DNA from: DATEDA01 sp963789885
Lineage (GTDB): Bacteria; Pseudomonadota; Gammaproteobacteria; Burkholderiales; SG8-39
Direction of reading: 5' to 3'
Assembly: GCA_963789885.1 (NCBI GenBank)
Contig: CAWBNB010000033.1
Location: forward strand, 1-64,000
DNA: 64,000 nt
The notes under the pieces are model-generated. The model saw only the letters and a list, made by a program, of their open reading frames with translations. It had not been told where the DNA came from and made no database searches. A program made the position numbers and the translations under genes. Shown here one piece after another: positions 33,497 to 42,668 of the stretch (position 1 is its first letter; the number at the start of each line of letters is the position of its first letter).

Positions 33497-34678
33497 ATGA
33501 ACGGTCTGCGCGACCGTGGCATCGCGATCGTCGGCTACGCTGACACGAAGCTCGTCCGGCGCGGTGGCAGGACGGTGCTCCAGCTGGCGGGCGAGGTGCT
33601 GCAGACGCTGCTCGAGCGGACCGGTATCGAGCGTGCGCGCGTCGACGGCCTCGCGACGACCATGGCGTGGTCGGAGGCGGGCAACGCGTTCTACTCGAGC
33701 TCGCTCGCGGAAGGCCTGGGACTGTCGCTGACCTGGTCCCAGGTCACCGACATCGGCGGCGCCTCGCCGGTGGGCAATGTCGCGCGCGCCGCCGCGGCGA
33801 TCAACGCGGGGCTGTGCGAGATGGTGCTCTGCCTCGGCGCCGACGCCGTCACGACGCAGGACTTCGGCCGCCAGACCTGGTATCGCACCGAGTTCCTCGA
33901 GCCGCTCGGGTACAGCGGCCCGCTCGTCGAGTTCGCCCTGCTGTCGAGCGCGTATGCCGACCGCTACGGCAGTCCCGACGCGGCGCTCGCCAAGCTCGCG
34001 GTCGCGCAGCGCGACGGCGCGCTGCTCAACGATCACGCGTGCGACGTGCTACGCAAGCCGCTCACGGCGGAGGAATACCTCGGCTCGCGCGTGGTGTCGC
34101 ATCCGCTCCGCATCCTCGACTGCGTGATGCGCTGCGACGGCGCGAACGCGGTGCTGGTCACCTCGACGAAGCTCGCGCGCGCTATCGGGCTGAAGAAGAT
34201 GGTGCACCCGATCGCCTACCGGGAGCGCGTGAACTTCGACCCGCAGCAGCGAGTCGACGACATCACGCTGTCCGGTTTCTCCGAGATCGGCCCGCAGGTG
34301 CTTGAAGACGCGGGAATGAAGCCGGCAGACGTGCGGATGTTCCATCCCTACGACGACTTCCTGATCGTCGTGCCGATGAAGCTCGAGCACTTCGGTTTCT
34401 GTCCGCCCGGCGGGGGCGCGAGGTTCATCCTCGATCACGACATCGCCTGCACGGGCGACTTCCCGATCAACACCGGCGGCGGTCAGATCTCGGCCGGCCA
34501 GCCGGGCCTCGCCGGCGGCGGCGTGAACCTGGTGGAGGCCGTGCAGCAGCTCTTCGGCGAAGCGGGCGCGCGCCAGGTCCCGAACGCGGTGAACGCGCTG
34601 GTGACCGGGATGGGCGGCGTGCAGTACGCCCGCAACTGGGCCAACAGCTGCGCGCTCGTCCTGGAGCCGGGCCGATGA
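33497..34678 (+). CDS. Thiolase-like protein (SCP2/acetyl-CoA acetyltransferase family)
   Basis: 393 aa; ATG 33497 follows AAAGGAGGA. It has the thiolase fold of the SCP2-thiolase-like group: 'IAIVGYADTKLVRRGGRTVLQLAGEVL', 'DIGGASPVGNVARAAAAINAGLCEMVLCLGADAV' and 'GDFPINTGGGQISAGQPGLAGGGVNLVEAVQQLFG'. The usual nucleophile Cys is not present where expected ('DIGGASPV'), so classical thiolysis is doubtful. Such proteins work with a DUF35 partner in aldol-lyase or acyl-transfer reactions. The next gene, overlapping by ATGA, is that partner. Confidence 0.84.
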   Translation: MNGLRDRGIAIVGYADTKLVRRGGRTVLQLAGEVLQTLLERTGIERARVDGLATTMAWSEAGNAFYSSSLAEGLGLSLTWSQVTDIGGASPVGNVARAAAAINAGLCEMVLCLGADAVTTQDFGRQTWYRTEFLEPLGYSGPLVEFALLSSAYADRYGSPDAALAKLAVAQRDGALLNDHACDVLRKPLTAEEYLGSRVVSHPLRILDCVMRCDGANAVLVTSTKLARAIGLKKMVHPIAYRERVNFDPQQRVDDITLSGFSEIGPQVLEDAGMKPADVRMFHPYDDFLIVVPMKLEHFGFCPPGGGARFILDHDIACTGDFPINTGGGQISAGQPGLAGGGVNLVEAVQQLFGEAGARQVPNAVNALVTGMGGVQYARNWANSCALVLEPGR

Positions 34679-35079
34679 AGAAGCCGAAGCCGGAAATCCG
34701 CCCGACGGACCTGAGCCGCGCGTTCTGGGACGGCGTGGCGGAGCGCCGCCTGCTGCTCCAGTACGACCCGGTGGCGCGGCGCTACCAGTTCTATCCGCGG
34801 CCGCTGAGCCTCTTCGGCGACGGCCGAATGCTCGAGTGGCGGGCCGCAAGCGGGCGCGGGAAGCTCGTCGCGCAGACGCTGTGCCACGCCCCGGCACCCG
34901 GGTTCGACGAGGAGGTGCCCTACGTCCTGGGCATCGTCGCGCTGGAGGAAGGGCCGCGGGTGTTCGCCCGCATCGTGAACGCCGAATTCGGCGCGCTGAA
35001 GATCGGACAGGCGATGCGCCTCGTGTGGGACGAAACGCGCGCCGGCCGGCCGCTCTACCAGTTCGAGCCAGCGACGTGA
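34675..35079 (+). CDS. DUF35 (OB-fold) partner of the thiolase-like protein
   Basis: 134 aa. The layout is typical of DUF35: an N-terminal helix 'DLSRAFWDGVAERRLLLQYDPVARRYQFYPRPL', then an OB-fold 'EWRAASGRGKLVAQTLCHAPAPGFDEEVPYVLGIVALEEGPRVFARIVN'. The usual zinc-ribbon Cys residues are missing (QYDP...YPRP where Cys pairs are expected). It overlaps the thiolase-like stop by four bases. Confidence 0.82.
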   Translation: MKKPKPEIRPTDLSRAFWDGVAERRLLLQYDPVARRYQFYPRPLSLFGDGRMLEWRAASGRGKLVAQTLCHAPAPGFDEEVPYVLGIVALEEGPRVFARIVNAEFGALKIGQAMRLVWDETRAGRPLYQFEPAT

Positions 35080-35093
35080 TCCCGGTGGACCAT

Positions 35094-36134
35094 CTACGCA
35101 CGCGAATACGCGTCGATCCGACCGAGCCATGCCTGTTTCGCGGGCGGGTCGAGAAACGAGGCGCTGATCGAGTTCTTGGCCAGGCGTACGATGTCGGCGC
35201 GCTGTAGCCCGAGCGCGTCCGCGACGGCGCGATAGTTCTCGGCGACGTAGCCGCCGAAGTAGGCGGGGTCGTCGGAATTCACGGTCACGCACAACCCCAT
35301 GTCGAGCAGGCGCTTGAGGTTGTGGTCGGCGAGCGCACCGTAGACGCGCAGCTTGACGTTCGAGAGCGGGCAGACGGTGAGCGGTATCTGGTCGCGCACC
35401 AGCCGCGCGCACAGCGCCGGGTCCTCCTCGCTGCGAACGCCGTGGTCGATGCGCGCGACCTTCAGGAGGTCGAGCGCCTCGTAGACGTACGCGGGCGGCC
35501 CTTCCTCCCCGGCGTGCGCGACCGTCAGGAAACCCGACTCGCGCGCCCTGGCGAACACGCGCGCGAACTTCGCCGGCGGGTGGCCCACCTCGGAGGAGTC
35601 GAGGCCGACCGCCGCGATCCGGTCCCGGTACGGCAGCGCCTGCCCGAGCGTCGCGAAGGCGGCGTCCTCGCTCAGGTGCCGGAGGAAGCACATGATGAGA
35701 CGGAACGAGATCCCGAAATCGTGCTCGCCGCCCTGGAGCGCGGCGTGGATGCCGTCGATCACGGCGCCGAACGGGATGCCGCGATCGGTGTGCGTCTGCG
35801 GATCGAAGAAGATCTCGGCGTGCACGACGCCGTCGGCGTGGGCGCGCTCGAGATAGGCGCGCGTCATGTCGTGGAAGTCGCGCTCGTCGCGCAGGACGCC
35901 GGCGCCTTCGTAGTAGATGTCGAGGAACGACTGGAGGTTCGCGAAGTCGTACGCGCGGCGCAGCGCCTCGACCGAGCCGTACTTCAGCTTCACGCCGTGC
36001 CTGCCCGCGAGGCGAAACACCATCTCGGGCTCGAGCGTGCCCTCGATGTGCAGATGAAGCTCCGCCTTGGGGATGCCGCGAATGAACGATTCGAGGTCGG
36101 CAGTCATCGAGCTCGCCTGAGTGCTCGCACGCAT
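35094..36134 (-). CDS. Adenosine/adenine deaminase-family hydrolase
   Basis: 346 aa. Active-site motifs are in order: 'ELHLHIEGTLEPE' (HxH), 'GLDSSEVGHPP', 'LTVAHAGEEGPP' (His plus catalytic Glu), 'RIDHGVRSEED' and 'VTVNSDDPAYFGGY' (DD). The size and the DDPAYFGGY form resemble bacterial/fungal adenine deaminase more than adenosine deaminase. ATG 36134 has a GGAGG site; ATG 36107 is an alternative without one. It probably deaminates adenine or a related purine in the cytoplasm. Confidence 0.88.
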   Translation of the reverse strand: MRASTQASSMTADLESFIRGIPKAELHLHIEGTLEPEMVFRLAGRHGVKLKYGSVEALRRAYDFANLQSFLDIYYEGAGVLRDERDFHDMTRAYLERAHADGVVHAEIFFDPQTHTDRGIPFGAVIDGIHAALQGGEHDFGISFRLIMCFLRHLSEDAAFATLGQALPYRDRIAAVGLDSSEVGHPPAKFARVFARARESGFLTVAHAGEEGPPAYVYEALDLLKVARIDHGVRSEEDPALCARLVRDQIPLTVCPLSNVKLRVYGALADHNLKRLLDMGLCVTVNSDDPAYFGGYVAENYRAVADALGLQRADIVRLAKNSISASFLDPPAKQAWLGRIDAYSRA

Positions 36135-36147
36135 CGCCCGCCTCCGG

Positions 36148-37269
36148 TCAGACCGCGCGCGCGGCGGGCCGCGAGCGCGCGATCGCCGCGTTCACGCGCG
36201 GCATGACGTCGGTCGCCATCAGCTCCATCGAGCGTTTCGCGAGCCGCGGATCGACCCAGTCGATGCCGGCGTACACCAGCTCGCCGAAGTCGCCGACCCG
36301 CTCGCGCAAGGCGAGGATCTCGTCGACGACCTTGCTCACGCCGCCGCAGATGACGAGCCGGTCGAGCACGAAATCCGGCGTGAGCTCCGCGTCCGGCTGG
36401 TCGGGCCGCTCCTTGAAGACCACGTGGCGCTTCCCGCGGGTGAGCTTGGACTGGATCTGGTGATAGTAGAAGCGGTAGGGGCTCGCGGGATCGAGGCGAC
36501 CGTACGCAGCCGCGGTCTTGTCGTCGTCGGCGACGAAGACGGTGCGGGCGATGCGCCAGTCGGCCGGGTCCGCGATGCGGCCCGCGTTGCGTGCGCCCTC
36601 GGCGTAATTCGCCCAGTGCGACGGCAGCCAGTGCGGCAGCAGGAAGTTGGCCGACAGCGGGTGGAAGTCGCGCTCCCCCATCGCGATGACGCCCTTCGAG
36701 GACGGGGCGACCACCGTCCCGACGATCTCGGGGCGCGGGCGCTGATACGGCTTGTACAGGTGGCCGGTCCCGATCTCCGGCCAGAGCGTGGTGCGCGTGG
36801 TCACCTTGAAGCGGTTACCCGGCAGGTCGATGTCGTATGGGGGGTCGCGCTCCCAGATCGCGAGGATGACGTCGATCGCCTCGGCGAAGAGCCGGTTGCG
36901 GTCCTCGCCGAGGATGCCGAGGGCTTCCGCATCGGAAGGGAGCGCGCCCGGACTGACGCCCAGGATGAAGCGGCCCGCTGCGAGGTGGTCGAACATCGCC
37001 GAGTTCACCGCCACGAGGACCGGGTGGGCCTGCGACAGGTTGGTCGTGCCGGTCGCGAGCTTGATCGTCTTCGTCGAGTGGATCAGCGTCGCCAGGAAGA
37101 GCAGGCTGTTGGTGATGTTCTCGGCCTTGTCGGCGAGGTGCTCGCCGACGAACGCGTCGTGGAAGCCGAGCTGGTCGGCAAGGATGATCGCCTCGCGGTC
37201 CTCGCGCAGCGTCTCGAGCGGGTCCCGGTGCAGGGGATGCACGGGCATGGTGAAGTAGCCGAGGCGCAC
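36148..37269 (-). CDS. Luciferase-like flavin-dependent monooxygenase (LLM class)
   Basis: 373 aa. The N-terminus 'MRLGYFTMPVHPLHRDP', then 'AIILADQLGFHDAFVGEHLADKAENITNSLLFLATLI' and 'AAGRFILGVSPGALPSDAEALGI', matches the limonene-1,2-monooxygenase / LLM group. It needs FMNH2 supplied by a reductase that is not adjacent. It lies 9 bp downstream of a TctC receptor gene and 13 bp before the deaminase start, so the three form one operon, hinting at uptake and oxidative breakdown of a heterocycle (inference). Confidence 0.86.
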   Translation of the reverse strand: MRLGYFTMPVHPLHRDPLETLREDREAIILADQLGFHDAFVGEHLADKAENITNSLLFLATLIHSTKTIKLATGTTNLSQAHPVLVAVNSAMFDHLAAGRFILGVSPGALPSDAEALGILGEDRNRLFAEAIDVILAIWERDPPYDIDLPGNRFKVTTRTTLWPEIGTGHLYKPYQRPRPEIVGTVVAPSSKGVIAMGERDFHPLSANFLLPHWLPSHWANYAEGARNAGRIADPADWRIARTVFVADDDKTAAAYGRLDPASPYRFYYHQIQSKLTRGKRHVVFKERPDQPDAELTPDFVLDRLVICGGVSKVVDEILALRERVGDFGELVYAGIDWVDPRLAKRSMELMATDVMPRVNAAIARSRPAARAV

Positions 37270-37278
37270 GGCGGTCTC

Positions 37279-38238
37279 TCACTCCACCTTCGCACCGGAT
37301 TCGCGCACGAGCTTTTCCCACATCGGTGCTTCCGCCTTGATCTCGGCTTCGAAGGCCTCGGGCGAGGCGGACGGCGCCGCGTCCATGCCCTGGAGCGCGA
37401 TCTTGTCCTTCGTCTCCGGTTTCGCGAGGCCCCGTACCGCTGCTTCGTGCAGCCGCTTGACGACGGCCGGCGGGGTGCCGGCGGGAACGAACAGGCCGAA
37501 CCAGAACGTGAAGTCGTAGCCGGGCATGCCGGCTTCCTCCGCACCGGGGATACCCGGCACCGCGGGCGATGCGGCGCGGGTGCTGAGTGCGAGCCCGCGC
37601 ATGCGTCCGGCGCGGATGAAGCCCATGACGGTCGGCGCGGTGGCGAACATCACCTGGGTGTCGCCGGAGAGCAGCGACTGCGCGGCCGGGCCGCCGCCCT
37701 TGAACTGCACCGACGTGAACTTGATGCCCGCCACCGATTCGAAGAGCACCGACGCGAGGTGGGGCGCCGAGCCGTAGCCGGCCGAGGCGTTGAAGAGCTT
37801 GCCCGGGTTCGCCCGCGCGTAGTCGATCAGCTCCTTCAGGTCCTTCACCTGGAGGTTGTTGTTCACGCAGATCACGGTCGGGCCGTTGGCGACTCTCGAC
37901 ACCGCGGCAAATCCCCGGTCGGCGTCGTATGCGATGCTCTTGTACAGCGCCTTGTTCACGGCGAAGTGCGTTGCGTTCAGCACGGTGTAGCCGTCCGCCG
38001 GCGCCTTCGCGACGACCTCGTTCGCGATGTTTCCGCCCGCGCCGGGCCGGTTGTCCGCGACCACCGACACGCCGAGCTCCTTCGACATCTCGTCGGCCAT
38101 GACGCGGGTGAGGAAGTCGCCCGAGCCGCCGGGCGGGTAGCCGACGACGAGCTTGACTGGCTTGGACGGGAATGTCTGCGCGTGGACGTGCACCGCCATC
38201 GCGCAGGCGAGCAGCGAACCGAGTACGCGAACGATCAT
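37279..38238 (-). CDS. TctC/Bug-family periplasmic solute receptor
   Basis: 319 aa; signal peptide ends near VHAQT. Bug motifs are 'FPSKPVKLVVGYPPGGSGDFLTR', 'VVADNRPGAGGNIANEVVAKAPADGYTVL' and 'VPGIPGAEEAGMPGYDF'. It is the first gene of the operon with the luciferase-like enzyme and the deaminase, and divergent from an amine oxidase-like gene. Confidence 0.91.
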   Translation of the reverse strand: MIVRVLGSLLACAMAVHVHAQTFPSKPVKLVVGYPPGGSGDFLTRVMADEMSKELGVSVVADNRPGAGGNIANEVVAKAPADGYTVLNATHFAVNKALYKSIAYDADRGFAAVSRVANGPTVICVNNNLQVKDLKELIDYARANPGKLFNASAGYGSAPHLASVLFESVAGIKFTSVQFKGGGPAAQSLLSGDTQVMFATAPTVMGFIRAGRMRGLALSTRAASPAVPGIPGAEEAGMPGYDFTFWFGLFVPAGTPPAVVKRLHEAAVRGLAKPETKDKIALQGMDAAPSASPEAFEAEIKAEAPMWEKLVRESGAKVE

Positions 38239-38324
38239 GGACCTCCTCCCATTGCCTGCGCCCGCATCCTAGCCAATTCCGGGGAACGTGGAGCGCGGTT
38301 GGAGCCGGTGTACGATGCGCGCCG

Positions 38325-39470
38325 ATGAAGACCTGGGACGTTGCGGTGATCGGGGCCGGCTGCTTCGGCGCCTGGACGGCCTCGAGCCTCCGGCGCAAGG
38401 GGCTGAGCGTCCTCCTCGTCGACAAGTACGGACCGGCGAGCGCGCGCGCGAGCTCCGGCGGCGAGTCGCGGATCATCCGCATGGGCTACGGCCCCGACGA
38501 GCTCTACACGCGCATGGCGCTGCGTTCGCTCGCCGCCTGGCAGCGTCTCGGCACGGAAGCCCGGGAGTCGATCTTCCACGCCACCGGCGTCCTCTGGCTC
38601 GCGCGCACCGCGGACCGCTATACGGCCGACACGCTCGCCACGCTCGCCCGCGTCGGCGTTCCCCACGAGGCGCTCGATGCGCGTTCGATCCGCGCGCGCT
38701 ACCCGCAGTTCGTGCTCGACGACGACGCGTGGGGCATCTTCGAGCCGGAGAGCGGCGCGCTGATGGCGCGCCGCGCGGTGCACGCGGTCGTGCGCGAAGC
38801 AGTGCGGGCGGGCGCGGAATATCGCGACGCCGACGTTGCGCCGCCGGACGCGCGCGGGCGCCTGCCCGCGGTCCGAGCGGGCGATGGCGCCGCGATCGCG
38901 GCGGGGACATTCGTCTTCGCGTGCGGGCCCTGGCTGCCGAAGGTGTTTCCGGACCTCCTCGGCGCGCGGATCTTTCCGACGCGGCAGGAGGTGTTCTTCT
39001 TCGGCCCGCCTCCGGGCGACGCGCGCTTCGCCCCGCCGCGGATGCCGACCTGGATCGACTTCGGCGCCGAGACCTACGGCCTGCCGGACCTCGAAACGCG
39101 CGGGTTCAAGCTCGCGCCCGATCGTCACGGCGAGCCGATCGATCCCGACACCGACGAGCGGCTGGTCTCGCCGGCGAGCGTCGAGCGCGTGCGCGCGTTC
39201 CTGGCCCGGCGCTTTCCGGCGCTCGCCGCTGCGCCGCTGGTCGAGACGCGCGTGTGCCAGTACGAGAACACGTCGAACGGCGATTTCCTGATCGACCGCC
39301 ATCCGGAGGCCGAGAACGTCTGGCTGGTCGGCGGCGGCTCGGGGCACGGCTTCAAGCACGGTCCGGCGGTCGGCGAATACGTCGCGGAGCGGCTGACGGG
39401 CGGCGGGGCGCCCGAGCCGCGATTCGGGCTCGCAACGAAGCAGGCGGCGAAGAAGCGGGCGGTGTTCTAA
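38325..39470 (+). CDS. FAD-dependent amine oxidase, sarcosine / N-methyltryptophan oxidase-like
   Basis: 381 aa. It has an N-terminal dinucleotide fold 'VAVIGAGCFGAWTASSLRRKG', then 'ARASSGGESRIIRMGYG', which is highly typical of monomeric sarcosine oxidase and N-methyltryptophan oxidase. C311 in 'TRVCQYENT' matches the Cys that binds FAD covalently, and 'VGGGSGHGFKHGPAVGE' closes the domain. It oxidises N-methyl amino acids to amine, formaldehyde and H2O2 in known members. The ATG is only eight bases after a TACGAT box, so the message may be leaderless. Confidence 0.87.
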   Translation: MKTWDVAVIGAGCFGAWTASSLRRKGLSVLLVDKYGPASARASSGGESRIIRMGYGPDELYTRMALRSLAAWQRLGTEARESIFHATGVLWLARTADRYTADTLATLARVGVPHEALDARSIRARYPQFVLDDDAWGIFEPESGALMARRAVHAVVREAVRAGAEYRDADVAPPDARGRLPAVRAGDGAAIAAGTFVFACGPWLPKVFPDLLGARIFPTRQEVFFFGPPPGDARFAPPRMPTWIDFGAETYGLPDLETRGFKLAPDRHGEPIDPDTDERLVSPASVERVRAFLARRFPALAAAPLVETRVCQYENTSNGDFLIDRHPEAENVWLVGGGSGHGFKHGPAVGEYVAERLTGGGAPEPRFGLATKQAAKKRAVF

Positions 39471-39497
39471 TCGGGGCCAAGAGCGGGGAGGGGCGGG

Positions 39498-40475
39498 ATG
39501 CGCGGACTACAGGGCACCATGGCGACGGCGCTTGCAGCGCTCGCGTTCGCCGCGCACGCCCAGGGCGGCGATCCCGCCGACTACCCGAGCCGTCCGATCC
39601 GCATCATCGTGGGGTTCACGCCGGGCGGCGGGCCGGACATCACCGCGCGCTACGTGGCGCAGAAGCTCGCCGAGTCCTTCAAGCAGCAGGTGCTGGTCGA
39701 GAACCGGCCGGGCGCGGGCGGCACGGTGGCGGCGAGCTTCGTCGCGACCGCGCCGCCCGACGGCTACACGCTCCTTTCGGTCTCGTCCGCGCATGCGGTC
39801 GCCCCGGCGATCTACGCGAAGCTGCCATACGACACGCAGAAGGACCTCGCCGGCATCACGCTCACCGCCACGTCGAAGTACCTGCTGGTGGTGCCGCCGT
39901 CGCTCGGCGCGAAGAGCGTGCAGGAGCTGATCGCCATGGCGAAGGCACGGCCGGGGCACCTCAACTTCTCCTCGGCCGGCGTGGGCAGCGGCACGCACTT
40001 CGCCGCGGAGCTGTTCAAGAGCATGGCGTCGATCGACGTCGTGCACGTGCCCTTCAAGGGCATTCCCGAAGCGCTCACCGAGACGGTGACCGGGCGCGTG
40101 CAGTTCTTCATGGCGCCGATCGCGAACGGGGTGAACCTGGTGAGGGACGGCCGCCTCCTCGCGCTCGGCGTGTCCTCGGCGCAGCGCGATGCCCTGGTCC
40201 CCGACGTCCCGACGATCGCCGAAGCGGGCGTGCCCGGCTACGACTCGATCCTGTGGTTCGGACTGCTCACCTCGGCGCGCACGCCGCGGCCGGTGATCGC
40301 GAAGCTGAACCGCGAGACCGTGCGCTTCCTCCACGATCCGGAAGCGAAGGCACGCTGGGCGCCGATCGGGCTCGACCCGCGCCCCACCACGCCGCAGGAG
40401 TTCGACAAGTTGATCGCGGACGACATCGCGACCTTCACGCGCCTCGCGCGGGCGGGGAACATCCGCGCGGATTGA
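39498..40475 (+). CDS. TctC/Bug-family periplasmic solute receptor
   Basis: 325 aa; signal peptide ends near AAHAQ. It contains 'YPSRPIRIIVGFTPGGGPDITARYVAQKLAE', 'LVENRPGAGGTVAASFVATAPPDGYTLL' and 'VPFKGIPEALTETVTGRV'. It is 27 bp downstream of the amine oxidase gene on the same strand, suggesting receptor and enzyme for one nitrogen-containing substrate. Confidence 0.91.
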   Translation: MRGLQGTMATALAALAFAAHAQGGDPADYPSRPIRIIVGFTPGGGPDITARYVAQKLAESFKQQVLVENRPGAGGTVAASFVATAPPDGYTLLSVSSAHAVAPAIYAKLPYDTQKDLAGITLTATSKYLLVVPPSLGAKSVQELIAMAKARPGHLNFSSAGVGSGTHFAAELFKSMASIDVVHVPFKGIPEALTETVTGRVQFFMAPIANGVNLVRDGRLLALGVSSAQRDALVPDVPTIAEAGVPGYDSILWFGLLTSARTPRPVIAKLNRETVRFLHDPEAKARWAPIGLDPRPTTPQEFDKLIADDIATFTRLARAGNIRAD

Positions 40476-40503
40476 CCAACCAGCCAGACGAAAGGGGTTC
40501 CAC

Positions 40504-40989
40504 ATGAAGCGTGTTCTTGCAGCTCTCATCGCGGCCGCGTGCGCCTGCGCCGGCGCTGCGGTGGCGCAGGACAAAAGCGCCAAGCCGTCGGCCGCGGACG
40601 CGAAGCGCGGTCGGTACCTCGTGCAAATCGCCGGCTGCAACGACTGCCACACGCTGGGCTACCCGGAGTCGGGCGGCAAGGTCGACGAGAAGGTCTGGCT
40701 TACGGGAAGTCCGCTCGGCTGGCGCGGGCCGTGGGGAACGACGTACGCCGCCAATCTGCGCCTGGTCGCGCAATCGATGACCGAAGCGCAATGGATGAAA
40801 CGGGCGCGGAGCGAATTGCGCCCGCCGATGCCCTGGTTCAACGTGCGCGACATGAGCGACAAGGACGTCCGGGCGATCTATCGCTATCTCAAGGCCCTCG
40901 GCCCGGCGGGGACCGCCGCGCCCGACTACGTGCCGCCGGACAGGGAGCCCAAGCCGCCGTTCGTGCAGTTCCCTGCGCCGCCGAAGTGA
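40504..40989 (+). CDS. Exported monohaem cytochrome c
   Basis: 161 aa; signal peptide ends near AVAQD. One haem site, CNDCH (near residues 45-49, 'QIAGCNDCHTLGY'), is followed by 'PPMPWFNVRDMSDKDVRAIYRYLKALGPAG', whose Met probably caps the haem iron. It resembles cytochrome subunits of periplasmic dehydrogenases. It is in an operon-like row after the TctC gene; the dehydrogenase partner is not adjacent. Confidence 0.85.
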   Translation: MKRVLAALIAAACACAGAAVAQDKSAKPSAADAKRGRYLVQIAGCNDCHTLGYPESGGKVDEKVWLTGSPLGWRGPWGTTYAANLRLVAQSMTEAQWMKRARSELRPPMPWFNVRDMSDKDVRAIYRYLKALGPAGTAAPDYVPPDREPKPPFVQFPAPPK

Positions 40990-41025
40990 AGCGGAGGGCG
41001 GATCCGACGGCGCCGGCCGCACGCC

Positions 41026-42501
41026 TCAGGCGTGCTCGCCGCCGTTGCGGTCGAGCAGGTTGAGGAACTCCCGCCGCGTCTTCGGGCCGTACGTCCGGAA
41101 GTGCGGCTCCGGGTGCTCGCGGTAGGCGAGCCGCTCGCGCGCGATGCGGTCGCGCTGCGTGTACTTGCGCACTTCCGCAGCGCTCATCGGGTACGGCCGC
41201 GTCGCGTTCAGGCCGAACACCTTCGCGCGGAGCGCGGGCGTGATCTCGGGGTAACCGTGCTTCGCCCGCAGTTCGGGCGAGATCTGGAACGTGCGGAAGG
41301 CCTGGATCTGGTCCTGCGGCGAGCCGTACCAGATCGAGTCGGTGCCCCACAGCACGTTGTTCTCGCCGCAGTACTTGAAGAGCTTGCCGAGCGCGTGTGC
41401 CGCCTGCTCGGGGTCGCGCATCAGGAACCGCCACGTGCTGCCGAGCTCGGCGTAGACGTTCGAGTTCGGTGGGATTCCGTTCTCGACCAGCGAACGGATC
41501 AGCGTGTCGATGCCGTCGCGGTTCGCGCCTTCGGCGTAGGCCTGCTCGGTGACGCCGGTGACGAACCCGGAGTGGTAGACGAGGAAGCTCACGTCGGGAA
41601 ACCGCTTCGCGACGACGCCGATGTCGCTGCACTGGCTGTGCTCGTAGGACTCGCGGCCGAACGGCAGGCCCTTGTGCACGCAGATCACCTTGATGCCGAG
41701 CGCGCGCGCCTTCTCGATGAAGCGGATGCCGACGTCGTCCGACAGGAAGAAGCCCTTCCCGCCGGGGCCGAACTGCGTGTAGGTCTTCCACGCGCTGACC
41801 TTCCATCGCTGCGCGAGCTCGTCCATCCCCTCGAGGTCGCCCGGCTGGTTCGGGTTCACGCGCCCATGGACGAGCAGGCGATGCGTGCCCTCCAGCCGGT
41901 CGACGATGCGGCGTACCGCGTCCGCCGCCTGGATCGTCACCGGCTCGGCGTCGCGCCGCGAGGGGACGAACGACAGCACCATCAGGTCGGTGTCGCTGTC
42001 GAGGAACACGTCCTTCACGAACTCCTCCGGCCCGAGGCAGCGGAGGTGGCTGCGCGGCCCCGGCTCGTTCGCGAATGCGCACGCCGCCTTCGGCGACCAC
42101 TTGAACGCGTCGGGCGCGGCGCCGCGCACCCACGCGCCGTCCGGATCGACGAAATGCCCCTGCACGTCGAAGATGAACTCGCCGTCGCCGAGCTTCGCCG
42201 CGGCGAGCTGCGGCTCGAGCGCGGCCTCGGGCTCGAGCTCGAAGAACCCGCCGCGCCGCCCGGCCGCCGCGTTGGCGGCGTTGAACGCGAGGAGCGTGCT
42301 CGCCGCGCCGCAGGCGGAAACGAGGAACGCCCGGCGGGGCAGGGCAAGGCGCCTGGCGTTGCGCGCGGCGGCCTCGTGGGCGAGGCGGTTGGCGGCCAGA
42401 TTGGCCGGCGAGAGGGGGACGGGTACGAACTCGCCGTTGGACGTCGTGTCGAGCTTGATGGGGAGCCGCGTGCCGTAAGGATCGATCCGCTGCTGCGACA
42501 T
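41026..42501 (-). CDS. Amidohydrolase-family protein with a Tat-like leader
   Basis: About 491 aa from ATG 42501, which has an AGGAGG site; the frame also offers GTG 42510. A long N-terminal stretch leads to 'RRAFLVSACGAASTLLAFNA', a twin-arginine-like leader starting about residue 57, an unusually late position. The amidohydrolase-2 core has 'FIFDVQGHFVDPDG', 'VHGRVNPNQPG', 'VICVHKGLPFG', 'FLVYHSGFVTG' and 'VLWGTDSIWYGSP'. These His/Asp residues fit a single- or two-metal hydrolase or decarboxylase. TAGAAT on this strand at 42526-42531 lies 25 bases upstream. Confidence 0.8.
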   Translation of the reverse strand: MSQQRIDPYGTRLPIKLDTTSNGEFVPVPLSPANLAANRLAHEAAARNARRLALPRRAFLVSACGAASTLLAFNAANAAAGRRGGFFELEPEAALEPQLAAAKLGDGEFIFDVQGHFVDPDGAWVRGAAPDAFKWSPKAACAFANEPGPRSHLRCLGPEEFVKDVFLDSDTDLMVLSFVPSRRDAEPVTIQAADAVRRIVDRLEGTHRLLVHGRVNPNQPGDLEGMDELAQRWKVSAWKTYTQFGPGGKGFFLSDDVGIRFIEKARALGIKVICVHKGLPFGRESYEHSQCSDIGVVAKRFPDVSFLVYHSGFVTGVTEQAYAEGANRDGIDTLIRSLVENGIPPNSNVYAELGSTWRFLMRDPEQAAHALGKLFKYCGENNVLWGTDSIWYGSPQDQIQAFRTFQISPELRAKHGYPEITPALRAKVFGLNATRPYPMSAAEVRKYTQRDRIARERLAYREHPEPHFRTYGPKTRREFLNLLDRNGGEHA

Positions 42502-42668
42502 TTTCCGCACCTCCTGGTGGCGCCGATTCTAGTTCCCCCGGCGGACCGCGGGCACTAGTACACGCCGGGATCGAATCTCCACCTCGGCCTAATCCCTAGG
42601 TTGGAAGTCGCGGCCCCCGGGCGGGCGTAGCGTTGCTTCCAAGGGTTCGGCAGGAAAGTGGGGACGCC

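Noticed and set aside
36121..38328. A 735-codon plus-strand open frame opposite three minus-strand genes
   Set aside because: It is Arg/Val/Asp-rich with no domain and lies antisense to clearly coding genes; high GC content alone opens such frames.
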